Positions 17,192-27,692 are shown, numbered from the stretch's first letter. The stretch: DNA of 64,000 nt from Cohnella abietis (GCF_004295585.1 NZ_AP019400.1:1207501-1271500); one strand, 5' to 3'. Notes: a model not told the origin generated them from the sequence alone. Made by a program: numbers and translations.

Positions 17192-20100
17192 ATGGTTAAA
17201 AGATTATTAGTCATTTGCTTGATTGTAAGCGTTTTCTTTTCTGGATTTAGTACGTTTCCAGGGTTAACTGCTGGGGTTGCTGCGGCAGAGGAGTTGACGG
17301 ATCATGATATACCAGACTGGGGATTCGGGGGTAGCGCGCAAGCGGACTATACACTGGACAAGAGTACGGTTCATGAAGGCAGCTATTCATTACGTCTATA
17401 CAACCGGACTCCGGTTACGCCAAATGTATTCTATAACGCCTTTCAAGAGGTTCAGGTGAAGCCGAATACAACCTATGAACTCAGTGTCTGGGTCAAAGCG
17501 GATAACGCTTCGACGGTATGGTTTGGTGGAGGCCCTGGGTGGAACTTACGGAAGTATGTTGCAGACAATCAGGATACTTATAATTGGAAAAAGGAAACGA
17601 TTTCTTATACAACAGGTAGTGCAGAAACAACCTTTACTTTTAGAATCGGTCTTGAAAATATTACAGATCATATTTGGTTCGACGATATTTCAATGGTTGA
17701 AGCAGGAACAACGGAAAATCTGATTCAGAATGGTGGCTTTGAAAAGAAGCGTCTACCTGATGTTACTTCCAATCAGCAAGCGGGAGAGGTTCTTGTAGGT
17801 ACGGAAGTACAATTACACAGCAGGATTGCTGGAACGGAAATCTATTATACAACGGACGGGAGCGATCCACGCACCTCAGCAACAAAGCTGGTTTATGCGC
17901 AGCCTATTTCCATTACAAAAACGATGACAATAAAAGCGTATGCAACAAAGATAGATTCGCTCGATAGTCATGTAAGCAGCTTTCAATATGTGATTGGAAC
18001 CGGAATTACCGGCGAGAGCATTCTGGATTTGGAATTGTACAAAAATAAGCTCGGTGAAGGAAGAAAAGCTCCAATATTGAAGGCTAACAATATACAGGTA
18101 GATGGAAATCCCGACGAATGGTCTAGCTATACAGGCATAAAGCTTCCATCCAATATTCAAAAGCAAGTCGTGCTCCCAGGGTGGGGCGGCGAAAGTGATT
18201 TGTCTGCCAATGCCAAGTTTGCTTACGATGATAATTTTTTCTATATGACTGTAAAGGTAAAGGACAATGTGCACTATTCTGTTCCAAATGAAGCCATGTG
18301 GGTTGGGGACAGTGTGCAAATCGCCTTCAGTCAGGATGGAGTATATGGTCCTGAATACGCTTTTTCATTATACGAGGGGCAGCCGCAGATTTGGAGATAT
18401 GCCTCAGGCAGCGCCACTATGGATAAAAGTTCTGTAACTTATCAGGTTAAACGAATAAACGATGAGACAATTTATGAAGCCAAGCTCCCTTGGCTGGCGA
18501 TATTCGACACAAAACCATCGGTAGGAGACAGTATCCCATTCACAATGCTTGTTAATGATAACGACGGCGATGGGAGAAGAGGGTGGATTGAATGGACTTC
18601 GGCCATTGGACGTGGTAAAAATCCCAATGAAATGGCGGAACTTCAGCTTGTATCGGAAGAAGATAAATGGATAGTCTCTATTGAAGGAAACAGAGGCTTT
18701 GCAGCTGACGATGAAAACCCTTTTGCGATTTATGTGCCTAATTTCAGCAATCAACCCTTGCAGGTGAAGGTAAACTCAGATTTCTTCCATCTGGTGAATC
18801 AGGATGTGGTGATTCCAGCCCAATCTGTCTGGAAAAAAGACATTTCTCTTTCGGTGCCAATGAGAGGGGATTATACGGCTGATGTTTCCGTGCTCGACGA
18901 AACAAGTGGTATTTCGAAGCGGGATGCGCTGCAGCTTAGAGTTTCTAGCAATCCAAATGAACTACTTAATCGATTAACTGTGCTAGAACAGAAGCTTCCT
19001 GCTCTAGAAAGTCTGTTATCTTCAGCTGAAGCCCAGCAGATTCCAATTGACTATGAAAAAGTAAACGTTACAGTTATCAAAAATTTCATTCAATACGGCA
19101 AAGAGGACATAGAAAATGCCTATCTCGACCGGGCATATTATTATGCTAATGAGCTTGATAAGCTGTATAACGAGGCTGAAAGTAATTTACAAGCCTACTT
19201 ACAAGGAACTAAAACACCGCTGCAAGCTCCCCGTTATGTGAATGGAAGCGTGGAGATCCAAGGGAATTCCTTTATTGCCGACACGATGATCACGGGATCT
19301 AATGAAGTTGTTCGCCGGCCTGTGTTTTTCAACGGCTACCTTGGCTTCGGACAGGTGAGAAAGGATATTACTCAGTTTGCAGATTATGGAACTAATGCAA
19401 TACAAATGGAGATAGGACCCAATAGTGTGATTAAATTGAAGGATAGCTTCTCCGATTGGAATATATATCTGTCAGGAGGCGTTCAAGCCAGTGCAGTGTT
19501 AGATCGTACTGTTAGTCATTCGGGGCAAGCTTCTGTGCGAATGAATAGACAATCACCAATCAGTCCGAATGTATTTATGAATATTTCGCAGACTGTTGCT
19601 GTGAAACCCAATACCCATTATGAAATGAAAGCCTGGGTAAAGGGGGAGGCTGTAACGAATACATGGTTTATGGGAGGTCCGGGATGGGTATTACGTAAGT
19701 CATTTCCTGAAGGAACTTACGACTGGACCGAAGTGACGTATTCGTATACGACCGGTGCGAATGAAACAGAATTTACGTTTATCATCCTTACTGATGATGC
19801 AATCGGAAACGCCTGGTTTGACGACATTAGTATGACCGAGCAAGGAAGTGTGGACAATTTATTAATTAATGGAGACTTTGAGCATAACAGTTTTGTAGAT
19901 TTAAATAATGAGCATTATTTAGGCGATACATCAACAATTAAGAATGATGTTGTTAAAACGCTACAAAAAGCAGCAGACAATAATATTGCAGTAAATCTAC
20001 TTCTTTCGCCGCATTACATGCCGTCATGGGCGCTTGAAAAGTGGCCGGAAATGAAAAGCGAAAGCGCAGGTTTTATTAAATATAATATTAGCAATCCGAA

Positions 20101-22942
20101 TGCGAGGGCAATCATCGAAGATTATTTGCGCGTGCTTATCCCTCTAATTAAGGATTATCCATCCCTACAGAGCATCACATTAAGTAACGAGTCGGTGTAC
20201 CAATCTTACAGGGACGAATACAACCTTCCAGCATGGCAGGAGTACTTGCAGGAAAACTACACAGATATTCAGCAGCTTAATAATACTTATCATACGAGTT
20301 ATGTATCGTTTGCTAATGTTCCGCTGCCTGCTTCTCCAGCACATACACCATTCTTTTATGATTGGGTTAAATTTAATAACAAGCTATTTTCTGAATGGCA
20401 TAAATGGATGGCGGATATTATTCATGAAATAGCACCTAATATTCCTTTGCAAGCTAAAGTAATGAACGGGGCCTTAAATGATATCGGTAATCTGACGTGG
20501 GGTGTCGATCCAGAGCAGTTTGCAGAATTTAGCCAGATTAATGGAAATGACAATGCCAACTACTATGGCGATGGACCAGCAGGGTTTTCAAATGAATTGA
20601 AGTTTTACGATTTGCAAGCTTCCTTAAAAAAAGCACCCGTGTTTAACTCTGAAACTCATGTCATTATGGATGGCGCTGAGCAATATATTCCCGTAATAGC
20701 TTCTCACGTTAAATCTGTTTTGTGGCAAGGAGCAATTCATGGGCGCGGAGGAAGTACCATATGGGTATGGGAACGGACTTACGATACAAATAGTGACTTT
20801 AAAGGAAGTATCTTACATCGACCTGATGTAGTGGCTGGCGTAGGTAAAGTGAGTCTCGATATGAATCGATTGGCAGAGGAGATCACGGCATTCCAGGATG
20901 ACGAAGCAAAAGCAGCAATTCTGTATGCAATGCCTGCGATGATATATGACAGGCCTTATCCAGAAGCGATCAATCAAGTCTATGATGCGATTTCTTACAG
21001 CGGTCTAAAGGTTGGATTTGTCTCTGAGAAGCAAGCACATGAAGGTGGATTGGCTGGAATCAAAGTGCTATTCGTTCCAGAGGTGTCTCATATGAATGCA
21101 GAAACGTTAGTGAGCATTCAGCAATTTGTGGAGCGAGGGGGCAAGCTGGTCGTTACTGGAAGCAATTCCTTGAAGTTTGATGAGCATGATCGTGCTTTGT
21201 CTGGTTCTATTCGTAATCAAGTTATGAACAGCTCCAATACAACATTAATTGCGTCCAACACGCTTGCTAAGCAGATTCGTGAAACAGTGACTCCGTTATT
21301 CGCGGAGGTTGGATTAAATGAAGTGGTGTTGATTGATGCGGCGACGAACCTTCCGGTTTATGATACGGAATGGCGCTCAGTCTGGCAGAATGGCAGATTG
21401 TTAATCAATATCGATAACTATTCGTCAGTTGTGAAAAGTGTCTACGTTCAAGTCAACGGACAACGAATAGGGAATTGGAAGGACCTGATAAGCTCCACAA
21501 CGGCAATTGCAGAGAATACACTTTTGTTGTCCCCGTTGGAAACCCATCTTTTATCGGTAGAACCGACTGGTATTACACTAGACTCGGAAAGCTATACGAT
21601 AAAAGTCGGAGAGACGCACGATACAGTCGTTCATGCAGTATTTGAAAGTGGAGTTAATCAGCCGGTCACTACAGCTTCAAGCTATGTTTCATCTCATCCA
21701 AACATAGCGACAGTAGATATTAACGGCAAGGTTACTGCAGTGGCTAAAGGAACAGCACAGATAACCGTTACCTACCACGGGAAGCAAGCGATTATTAGTG
21801 TGAATTCCGTTAGTGATGATACAACAGAAACGCCAAATCCACCAATTAACAATATTGGTGGTAGTAATAAAGATAACATAACTAAAGTTACTCTAGAGAA
21901 CGGTAAAGCAGTAGCCAAGCTCGAGAAAAATCAGACGACGGCAACCGTTCCATTAACAGAGATTGGGGACCATCCTTTCCAAGTGCAGGCAGGGGCTGTG
22001 ATGGTTAATATTGATCAGGTACAGCTAAATGCTTTGAGAAATCAGGGCGGTAATGAGGCAGGTGCAACCATTGAGGTACAGCTCAAGCCAGTGATCGAAA
22101 CCGGTGGCATGAGTGCTTCATCTCAAGGAACAGCGCAGATCAAATTGGCAGGTCAGGTTTACGAGATTAGTGTGAGGTTGATAAAAGCAAACGGTAGCAC
22201 AATTGAGGTTAAACAGATAACAGGCAGCGTAGAAATTACATTACCGTATGATGCCAATGGTGTTGATTCAGAGCTTCTCGGTATCTACTACTACAATGAA
22301 ACGACCAAACAATGGGAGTATGTAGGCGGACAATTGAACAGTAGTGCGAAGACAATGACGGTTAAGCTACAGCATCTAAGTAAATATGCAGTTCTGCAAT
22401 ATAGCAAAACGTTTAGTGATGTGCCGGCTACGCATTGGGCTGCAAGGACGCTGCAAATACTGGCGGCTAAGCACATTGTGAACGGTGTGAGTGATAGCCT
22501 GTTCCAGCCTGCAGGAGAAACGACACGAGCGGAATTTGTAGCACTCTTAGTTCGCGCCTTGAACCTTGAAGCCGCTGAAGATGTGAAGGCATTCAAGGAT
22601 GTGAAATCAGATGCTTGGTATGCAGGAAGCGTGCAAGCAGCTGTAAAGGCGGGCATTGTTACTGGTGTTAGTGTTGATCGCTTTGCGCCGAATGCTCCGA
22701 TCTCGCGTGCGGAGATGGTCGTTCTAATTGCTAGAGCGCTTGGGTTAAAGGATGATGCGAGCGTAAAGGTTGATTTTGCCGACTCGAAGGATATCCCTTT
22801 ATGGGCAATTTCTTCAGTGGCAGAACTGAAGCAAATGGGCCTCATTCAAGGCAACGGACACAATAGGTTCAACCCGCAGGCCAATGCAACAAGAGCAGAA
22901 GCGGCCAAGCTGATTCTGGGTACCATTAATCAACTGAAATAA
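17192..22942 (+). CDS. S-layer-anchored multidomain glycosidase (GH42-like catalytic region, CBMs, three SLH domains)
   Basis: A 1916-aa exported protein. A signal peptide (1 to about 31) is followed by a CBM4/9-like domain (about 45-175) and a chitobiase-C-terminal-like domain (about 190-268). Next come a CBM9/DOMON-like domain (about 290-495) and a linker. The GH-A type TIM barrel starts near 706 with NGYLGFGQV. A second CBM4/9-like domain is inserted at about 744-905, and the barrel resumes at NNEHYLGDTS. E1000 in LSNES and E1154 in FNSETH are the likely acid/base and nucleophile. A GH42M-like flavodoxin domain (about 1245-1340), a Big_2 domain (about 1465-1545) and three SLH repeats (about 1735-1916) follow. 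It should act on polymer outside the cell while bound to the wall. AAGGAGG precedes the ATG, and a terminator follows at 22952. Confidence 0.82.
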   Translation: MVKRLLVICLIVSVFFSGFSTFPGLTAGVAAAEELTDHDIPDWGFGGSAQADYTLDKSTVHEGSYSLRLYNRTPVTPNVFYNAFQEVQVKPNTTYELSVWVKADNASTVWFGGGPGWNLRKYVADNQDTYNWKKETISYTTGSAETTFTFRIGLENITDHIWFDDISMVEAGTTENLIQNGGFEKKRLPDVTSNQQAGEVLVGTEVQLHSRIAGTEIYYTTDGSDPRTSATKLVYAQPISITKTMTIKAYATKIDSLDSHVSSFQYVIGTGITGESILDLELYKNKLGEGRKAPILKANNIQVDGNPDEWSSYTGIKLPSNIQKQVVLPGWGGESDLSANAKFAYDDNFFYMTVKVKDNVHYSVPNEAMWVGDSVQIAFSQDGVYGPEYAFSLYEGQPQIWRYASGSATMDKSSVTYQVKRINDETIYEAKLPWLAIFDTKPSVGDSIPFTMLVNDNDGDGRRGWIEWTSAIGRGKNPNEMAELQLVSEEDKWIVSIEGNRGFAADDENPFAIYVPNFSNQPLQVKVNSDFFHLVNQDVVIPAQSVWKKDISLSVPMRGDYTADVSVLDETSGISKRDALQLRVSSNPNELLNRLTVLEQKLPALESLLSSAEAQQIPIDYEKVNVTVIKNFIQYGKEDIENAYLDRAYYYANELDKLYNEAESNLQAYLQGTKTPLQAPRYVNGSVEIQGNSFIADTMITGSNEVVRRPVFFNGYLGFGQVRKDITQFADYGTNAIQMEIGPNSVIKLKDSFSDWNIYLSGGVQASAVLDRTVSHSGQASVRMNRQSPISPNVFMNISQTVAVKPNTHYEMKAWVKGEAVTNTWFMGGPGWVLRKSFPEGTYDWTEVTYSYTTGANETEFTFIILTDDAIGNAWFDDISMTEQGSVDNLLINGDFEHNSFVDLNNEHYLGDTSTIKNDVVKTLQKAADNNIAVNLLLSPHYMPSWALEKWPEMKSESAGFIKYNISNPNARAIIEDYLRVLIPLIKDYPSLQSITLSNESVYQSYRDEYNLPAWQEYLQENYTDIQQLNNTYHTSYVSFANVPLPASPAHTPFFYDWVKFNNKLFSEWHKWMADIIHEIAPNIPLQAKVMNGALNDIGNLTWGVDPEQFAEFSQINGNDNANYYGDGPAGFSNELKFYDLQASLKKAPVFNSETHVIMDGAEQYIPVIASHVKSVLWQGAIHGRGGSTIWVWERTYDTNSDFKGSILHRPDVVAGVGKVSLDMNRLAEEITAFQDDEAKAAILYAMPAMIYDRPYPEAINQVYDAISYSGLKVGFVSEKQAHEGGLAGIKVLFVPEVSHMNAETLVSIQQFVERGGKLVVTGSNSLKFDEHDRALSGSIRNQVMNSSNTTLIASNTLAKQIRETVTPLFAEVGLNEVVLIDAATNLPVYDTEWRSVWQNGRLLINIDNYSSVVKSVYVQVNGQRIGNWKDLISSTTAIAENTLLLSPLETHLLSVEPTGITLDSESYTIKVGETHDTVVHAVFESGVNQPVTTASSYVSSHPNIATVDINGKVTAVAKGTAQITVTYHGKQAIISVNSVSDDTTETPNPPINNIGGSNKDNITKVTLENGKAVAKLEKNQTTATVPLTEIGDHPFQVQAGAVMVNIDQVQLNALRNQGGNEAGATIEVQLKPVIETGGMSASSQGTAQIKLAGQVYEISVRLIKANGSTIEVKQITGSVEITLPYDANGVDSELLGIYYYNETTKQWEYVGGQLNSSAKTMTVKLQHLSKYAVLQYSKTFSDVPATHWAARTLQILAAKHIVNGVSDSLFQPAGETTRAEFVALLVRALNLEAAEDVKAFKDVKSDAWYAGSVQAAVKAGIVTGVSVDRFAPNAPISRAEMVVLIARALGLKDDASVKVDFADSKDIPLWAISSVAELKQMGLIQGNGHNRFNPQANATRAEAAKLILGTINQLK

Positions 22943-22951
22943 GCATGAAGG

Positions 22952-22989
22952 AAGGGGCTCTAGGGCTTAAATCGCCTTAGAGTCCTTTT
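22952..22989 (+). terminator. Rho-independent terminator of the transporter-glycosidase operon
   Basis: AAGGGGCTCTAGGGC (22952-22966) pairs with GCCTTAGAGTCCTT (22974-22987) with one bulge and G-U pairs, then a short T run. It closes the transcription unit that began at promoter copy C. Confidence 0.8.
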
Positions 22990-23013
22990 CCTGAAATAAA
23001 TAGGATCAGATTA

Positions 23014-23034
23014 ATAGAGCATGGCATGTTCTAT
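23014..23034. promoter_or_regulatory. Candidate operator: inverted repeat upstream of the mannosidase gene
   Basis: The arms ATAGAGCATG (23014-23023) and CATGTTCTAT (23025-23034) form a near-perfect palindrome with a 1-bp centre and one mismatch. It lies about 50 bp before the start codon in an AT-rich leader, where TATATTTATATT could supply a -10. It may bind a dimeric repressor; no binding family is assigned. Confidence 0.45.
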
Positions 23035-23083
23035 ATTTATATTGTACAGTTGGAATAGTTTAACAACTAAATGGAGTGTGACG

Positions 23084-26000
23084 ATGGATGTTTTGGACAG
23101 AGGAAAAGCTAGAAGCGAGAGTTAAAGAGCTAGCGTCATGGCGTTATCGGGAGGCGCAGCGTATCGAGGTGTTTCGCGCGCTAGTCGATGAGGAAGGCGA
23201 AGTCGGGGTTCGTCCTCCGGAGGGGGGCCAGTGGCGTGACATGAAACAGGGCGACCGCTGGGAAGGAAGAGATCTTTATCTCTGGCTCGATGCCAACGTT
23301 TCTATTCCAGCAGCGTGGACTAACCGCCGTGTTGTCGGTTTATTTGATTTCGGGCTTACTGGCGCGGGTAACAATTCAGGCTTTGAATCTTTACTCTATT
23401 TGAATGGTGTGCCTTACCAAGGCGTGGATTCAAACCATAAAGAGGTATTTCTGCCTGAAGGTGCAGCGGGAACGACTGTCCGGGTCCAGTTCCGACTCTG
23501 GTCAGGACTCGAAGGGGGAGGCGAACCGCAGCAGCAGGAGCATCGGCTTCACCGCGCTGAAATCGTATGGCTAGACGAAGCAACGGATCGCTTCTATTAT
23601 ATGTCCAAAGCTGTGCTACAGACGATAAAGGTACTAAGCTCGGGTATCGCTGAGCGGACAGATCTATTAACGGCGCTTGATCGTTCCTTCCTCAGCATCG
23701 ACTGGTCCCGACCAGGCTCGGAGCGCTTTTACGAGTCGATTAGTGCAGCAGAGGACGAGCTACGTCAGGCAATTGAGGCAATACCTCGCAACAACTCATC
23801 AGTGACGGTGCGATGCATTGGGCATACACATATTGATGTTGCATGGCTATGGCGGCTAAAGCATACGCGGGAAAAGTCTGCTCGCTCGTTCAGTACGGTA
23901 CTCCGACTAATGGAGCTTTTTCCCGAATATGTGTTTCTCCAGACGCAGCCACAGCTCTATGAATATTTGAAAAATGATTATCCAGACATCTATGCTGCGC
24001 TGAAGGAACGGGTGAAGGAAGGTCGCTGGGAAGCGGCCGGAGGCATGTGGCTAGAGGCGGATTGCAATCTGACAAGCGGAGAATCCATTGTTCGTCAGTT
24101 ACTATATGGTACAAAGTTTCTTCGGGAGGAATTCGGCACAGAATGTACCTATTTGTGGCTGCCTGACGTATTCGGTTATAGCTGGGCGTTGCCGCAAATT
24201 CTGCGGAAAAGTGGCATTAGCACCTTTATGACGACCAAGATCAGCTGGAACCAATATAACCGGATGCCGCATGACACGTTCCAATGGCGTGGTATTGATG
24301 GCAGCAAGGTGTTAACGCATTTCATCACGACACCTGAAGACAGTGATAATTGGTGGTATACGTATAATGGAGATATCACCGCTTCAAGCGTGCAAGGCAT
24401 TTGGGATAAATATCGAGACAAAGAGGTTAATCGCGAGCTGCTCCTCTCCTATGGCTACGGGGATGGCGGCGGAGGTGTTAACCGCGAGCACTTAGAGATG
24501 CGTAGACAGCTAGCTAATATGCCCGGCTTGCCGAAGGTGGAGACAGGACGCGCGGATGAATACTTCGCTAAGCTACAGCAAACGGTTGAACAATCCGATC
24601 GTTATGTACATACGTGGGACGGGGAGCTCTATCTCGAATACCATCGCGGAACGTATACGAGTCAGGCGTATAACAAGCGGATGAACCGCAAGCTGGAGCT
24701 GCTCTCACGTGATGCGGAGTGGCTGCAGGTTTGTCGTGCTGCGCTGAGTGGCGATTGGTCGAACTATCCGCAGGAACAGCTCGATGAAAGCTGGAAAACC
24801 ATTTTGCGTAACCAGTTTCATGACATTATTCCAGGTTCGTCGATTCCTGAGGTGTATCATGACTCGAGAGAAGAATATGAGCAAGCGAAGGATACGCTAG
24901 AAGATTGCCGCGTACAGGCGATAACTGCACTTTCTGATAAGGGGACTTTAGGAGACGATGAATATGTCATCTGGAATGCCTCCTCTTGGTCTTACAATGG
25001 GTTAGTCGCCGTGGAGAACTGCGCGAAGGATACAGCTTGGCGGGATGCCGAGGGGCGTTTGCTAGTGTCCGAATTTGATGGTGAGCGCCATTGGGTAAAG
25101 GTACAGGATGTACCTGCATTAGGCTTCGTTACACTCCGTCGTGAAGATTCGCTGGACGTGGAAAAGCAGGAAGTATCGTCCCCCTTCTCCATTCGTGATC
25201 GCGCAATCGACACCCCCTTCTATGAGCTGGAATGGAACGAAAAGGGTCAATTAACACGTCTATACGATCGCGCTGCAGGACGAGAGGTGCTTGCTCCCGG
25301 TAATCGTGCGAACGTACTTCAGGTATTCGAGGACAAGCCGAAGATGTTTGAAGCTTGGGATATTGATATTTACTATGGCGAGAAAATGCAGGAGATCGAT
25401 GGGCTCGTTTCCAGTCAGGTTGAGGTGGGGCTGCTGCGTACTGTCGTTACATTCGTCTGGTCCTATATGGATTCTTCTATTCGTCAGCGGATGATTGTCT
25501 ATGCGGACAACCGCCGGATCGACTTCGAGACAGAGGTAGATTGGCAGGAGCGTCAGGAGTTACTCAAGGTAGCTTTCCCAGTCGATATTCGAACGACAGA
25601 AGCGACCTATGATATTCAGTTTGGCAACGTTAAACGACCTACACATTGGAATACAAGCTGGGATTACGCGCGCTTCGAGACAGTCGGGCACCAATGGGTG
25701 GATCTGTCGGAGCATGGCTATGGCGTAAGTCTACTGAATGATTGTAAATATGGTCATGACATCAAGGATGGGGTCATTCGATTAACGTTGATCAAGTCAG
25801 CAACCTATCCTGATCCGGGGGCTGACCAGGGTGAGCATCTGTTCACCTATGCACTCTATCCGCATGAAGGGGATTGGAGAGAAGGTCATACCGCGCAGGC
25901 GGCATGGCAGCTGAATCAGCCTGTATATGCAACTGCTGGTCGCGCTCCGACACCAAAGTTCTCGTTGTTACGGCTTGTAACAGGAGATGCGATGATCGAT

Positions 26001-26240
26001 GCTGTTAAACGTGCAGAGGATGGCATGGGGTTAATTGTCCGTTTGCACGAGTACAAGGGCGGAAGAAGCCAGATTGCGCTCGCAAGCGATGTACCGATTC
26101 AGTCTTGGCAAGAAACAGATTTACTGGAGCGGTCTTTGGAAACTGCTGCTCAGTCTGGTCCAATCATCTTAGATCTAGCGCCTTATGAAATTAAAACGAT
26201 ACGGATTTCGCTGATAGATGTAGCTGTATTTAGTAGCTAG
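23084..26240 (+). CDS. Alpha-mannosidase (GH38)
   Basis: A protein of about 1050 aa, cytosolic, of the typical GH38 length. Numbered from the ATG at 23088, the zinc site motif is GHTH248ID250VAWLWRL and the catalytic nucleophile is D360 in LWLPDVFGYS. The remainder is the alpha mannosidase middle helical bundle and large C-terminal beta domains (QNRFHDIIPGSS-type motif, here RNQFHDIIPGSS). It should trim alpha-mannosides from imported glycans. ATG at 23088 is in frame after GGAG at 23073; the ATG at 23084 is in another frame. It is flanked by terminators, so it stands alone, and it is visibly more GC-rich than the preceding locus. Confidence 0.92.
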
Positions 26241-26291
26241 CACATTAGTTCATACGTGTGCGACAAAGCCATTGTACTCACTATTTTAGAT

Positions 26292-26341
26292 ACCTCCTGC
26301 TGTCCATGTATTTCAGGACTAGCAGGAGGTATTCTCGTTTT
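26292..26341 (+). terminator. Terminator after the mannosidase gene
   Basis: ACCTCCTGCT (26292-26301) pairs perfectly with AGCAGGAGGT (26321-26330), extended by GTCC/GGAC with a bulge. A T-rich tail (ATTCTCGTTTT) follows. Confidence 0.75.
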
Positions 26342-26518
26342 AGAAGCCGACTAACTCCCCGCAACTCCGCTACCCCTCCCCCACCAGCACCAAACACGCC
26401 TAATATCAGCCTACAAATAATAATATTTTTCTTATATATAAAAATAATTCTTTATATAAAATAAATGATGTGATATTTTGGGAATAGTTGATTTCATATC
26501 AAGTTGGAGGTTTGTCCG

Positions 26519-26593
26519 ATGAGAGAGAAGAAACGTGCCGCTGAAATGAGCAATTTTATTCCTGCAGAGCAAGTCAAAGAGGGTGCTCAATAG
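26519..26593 (+). CDS. Small 24-codon ORF, leader of the oxidoreductase operon
   Basis: An ATG at 26519 sits 8 nt after a consensus GGAGG (26506-26510) and opens a 24-codon frame, MREKKRAAEMSN... to ...VKEGAQ, ending TAG at 26591-26593. The next gene starts one base later at 26595, and its own weaker AAAGAGGG site lies inside this ORF. That arrangement predicts translational coupling. The peptide is charged, hydrophilic and without a membrane segment. It may be a leader that sets translation of the downstream gene, or a small protein. I know no family for it. Confidence 0.55.
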   Translation: MREKKRAAEMSNFIPAEQVKEGAQ

Positions 26594-26594
26594 T

Positions 26595-27692
26595 ATGGGC
26601 GGCGTAAAAAAAAGAGTAGCGGCGATTGTGACGGAGTACCGATATAATTCCCACGCAGAGGTTATCCTCGGGCGGCTGCTGGGTGATATGGGCTATCATC
26701 CGCAGGTTGAAATTGTTTCTCTATATACGGATCAGGTGCCCGTCAATGATATGAGCAGGGAAGTGGCTGCACGCTGCGGCATTCCCATATATTCAACCAT
26801 TAGAGAGACCATTCAGGCTCCGCACGGTGAGAAGCCAATCGATGGGGTCGTTATAATCGGTGAGCATGGAAACTATCCGATTAATGAGAAAGAGCAGATG
26901 ATGTATCCACGCCGGCGTTTCTTCGAGGAGACAGTTGCCGCTTTGTACGGGCTCGGTTTGGTAGTTCCTATTTTCTCAGATAAGCACTTAGCGTACAACT
27001 ATGACGATGCCTTGTGGATGTATAACCTCATGAAAGCTAGAGGGATTCCCTTCATGGGTGGTTCCTCGATTCCACACTGCGACCATGTCCCGGCATTCGA
27101 TAGGCAGAATTTGTTTTCTCTACAAGAAATTCTAGTTGTCAGCTCGGGTGGGCTTGAAGGGTACGGCATTCATGCAATGGAGGTGCTCCAGTCGCTGGTC
27201 GAGCAGAGAGAGGGTGGAGAGAGCGGTGTTCGCTCCATTCAGCTGCTTCGAGGCACGAATGGTGAAGCATGGTCCGCAATGGATCGAGGGGAGTGGCCTG
27301 AAGAACTAATGCTGCAGGCGCTAAGTGTCATTCCCGGTTTGCCTAATGCTCCATTGAGAGAGTTGGAGCCTGAGCCAGCCCTTTTCATTATTGAATATAT
27401 AGATGGTACGAAGGGTTACATTATTCAATTCAAACAGCTAGTCGAGCAGTGGAGCTTCGCATTCCGCCATGGGCAGCAGCAGGTGACAGCGGCACTATGC
27501 GACAGTGACTTAGATCGCCCTTTTGCTCATTTTGAACGGTTGACCCAAATGGTTGAACAATTTTTAATTAGCGGTCAAGAGCCTTTTCCATTAGAGCGTA
27601 CATTATTGACGACGGGTATGATCTGCTTCGCAATGGATTCCTTATATGAAGGAAAGAAGCTGGATACGCCAACACTTGATATTACCTATTAA
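26595..27692 (+). CDS. Uncharacterised conserved protein, sugar-enzyme context
   Basis: A 365-aa protein, cytosolic, that I cannot assign to a characterised family. The N-terminus (KKRVAAIVTEYRYNSHAEVIL) looks like a Rossmann-type first strand. Distinctive motifs are VVIIGEHGNYP, PIFSDKHLAYNYDDALWMY and PFMGGSSIPHCDH, rich in His, Asp and Glu that could bind metal. The C-terminal segment (LLTTGMICFAMDSLYEGKK) resembles the tail of Gfo/Idh/MocA oxidoreductases. The start at ATG 26595 is preferred over GTG 26583 because the latter overlaps the AAAGAGGG site. It is the first large gene of the operon ending at 35398, and it is probably an enzyme acting on a sugar or its keto derivative. Confidence 0.6.
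   Translation: MGGVKKRVAAIVTEYRYNSHAEVILGRLLGDMGYHPQVEIVSLYTDQVPVNDMSREVAARCGIPIYSTIRETIQAPHGEKPIDGVVIIGEHGNYPINEKEQMMYPRRRFFEETVAALYGLGLVVPIFSDKHLAYNYDDALWMYNLMKARGIPFMGGSSIPHCDHVPAFDRQNLFSLQEILVVSSGGLEGYGIHAMEVLQSLVEQREGGESGVRSIQLLRGTNGEAWSAMDRGEWPEELMLQALSVIPGLPNAPLRELEPEPALFIIEYIDGTKGYIIQFKQLVEQWSFAFRHGQQQVTAALCDSDLDRPFAHFERLTQMVEQFLISGQEPFPLERTLLTTGMICFAMDSLYEGKKLDTPTLDITY

Noticed and set aside
22291..22845. 184-codon antisense ORF in the SLH region
   Set aside because: It is a mirror of codon bias in the SLH repeats, with no ribosome binding site and no recognisable domain.
26258..26464. 68-codon ORF after the mannosidase gene
   Set aside because: It overlaps the terminator hairpin, has low-complexity composition and lacks a good ribosome binding site.
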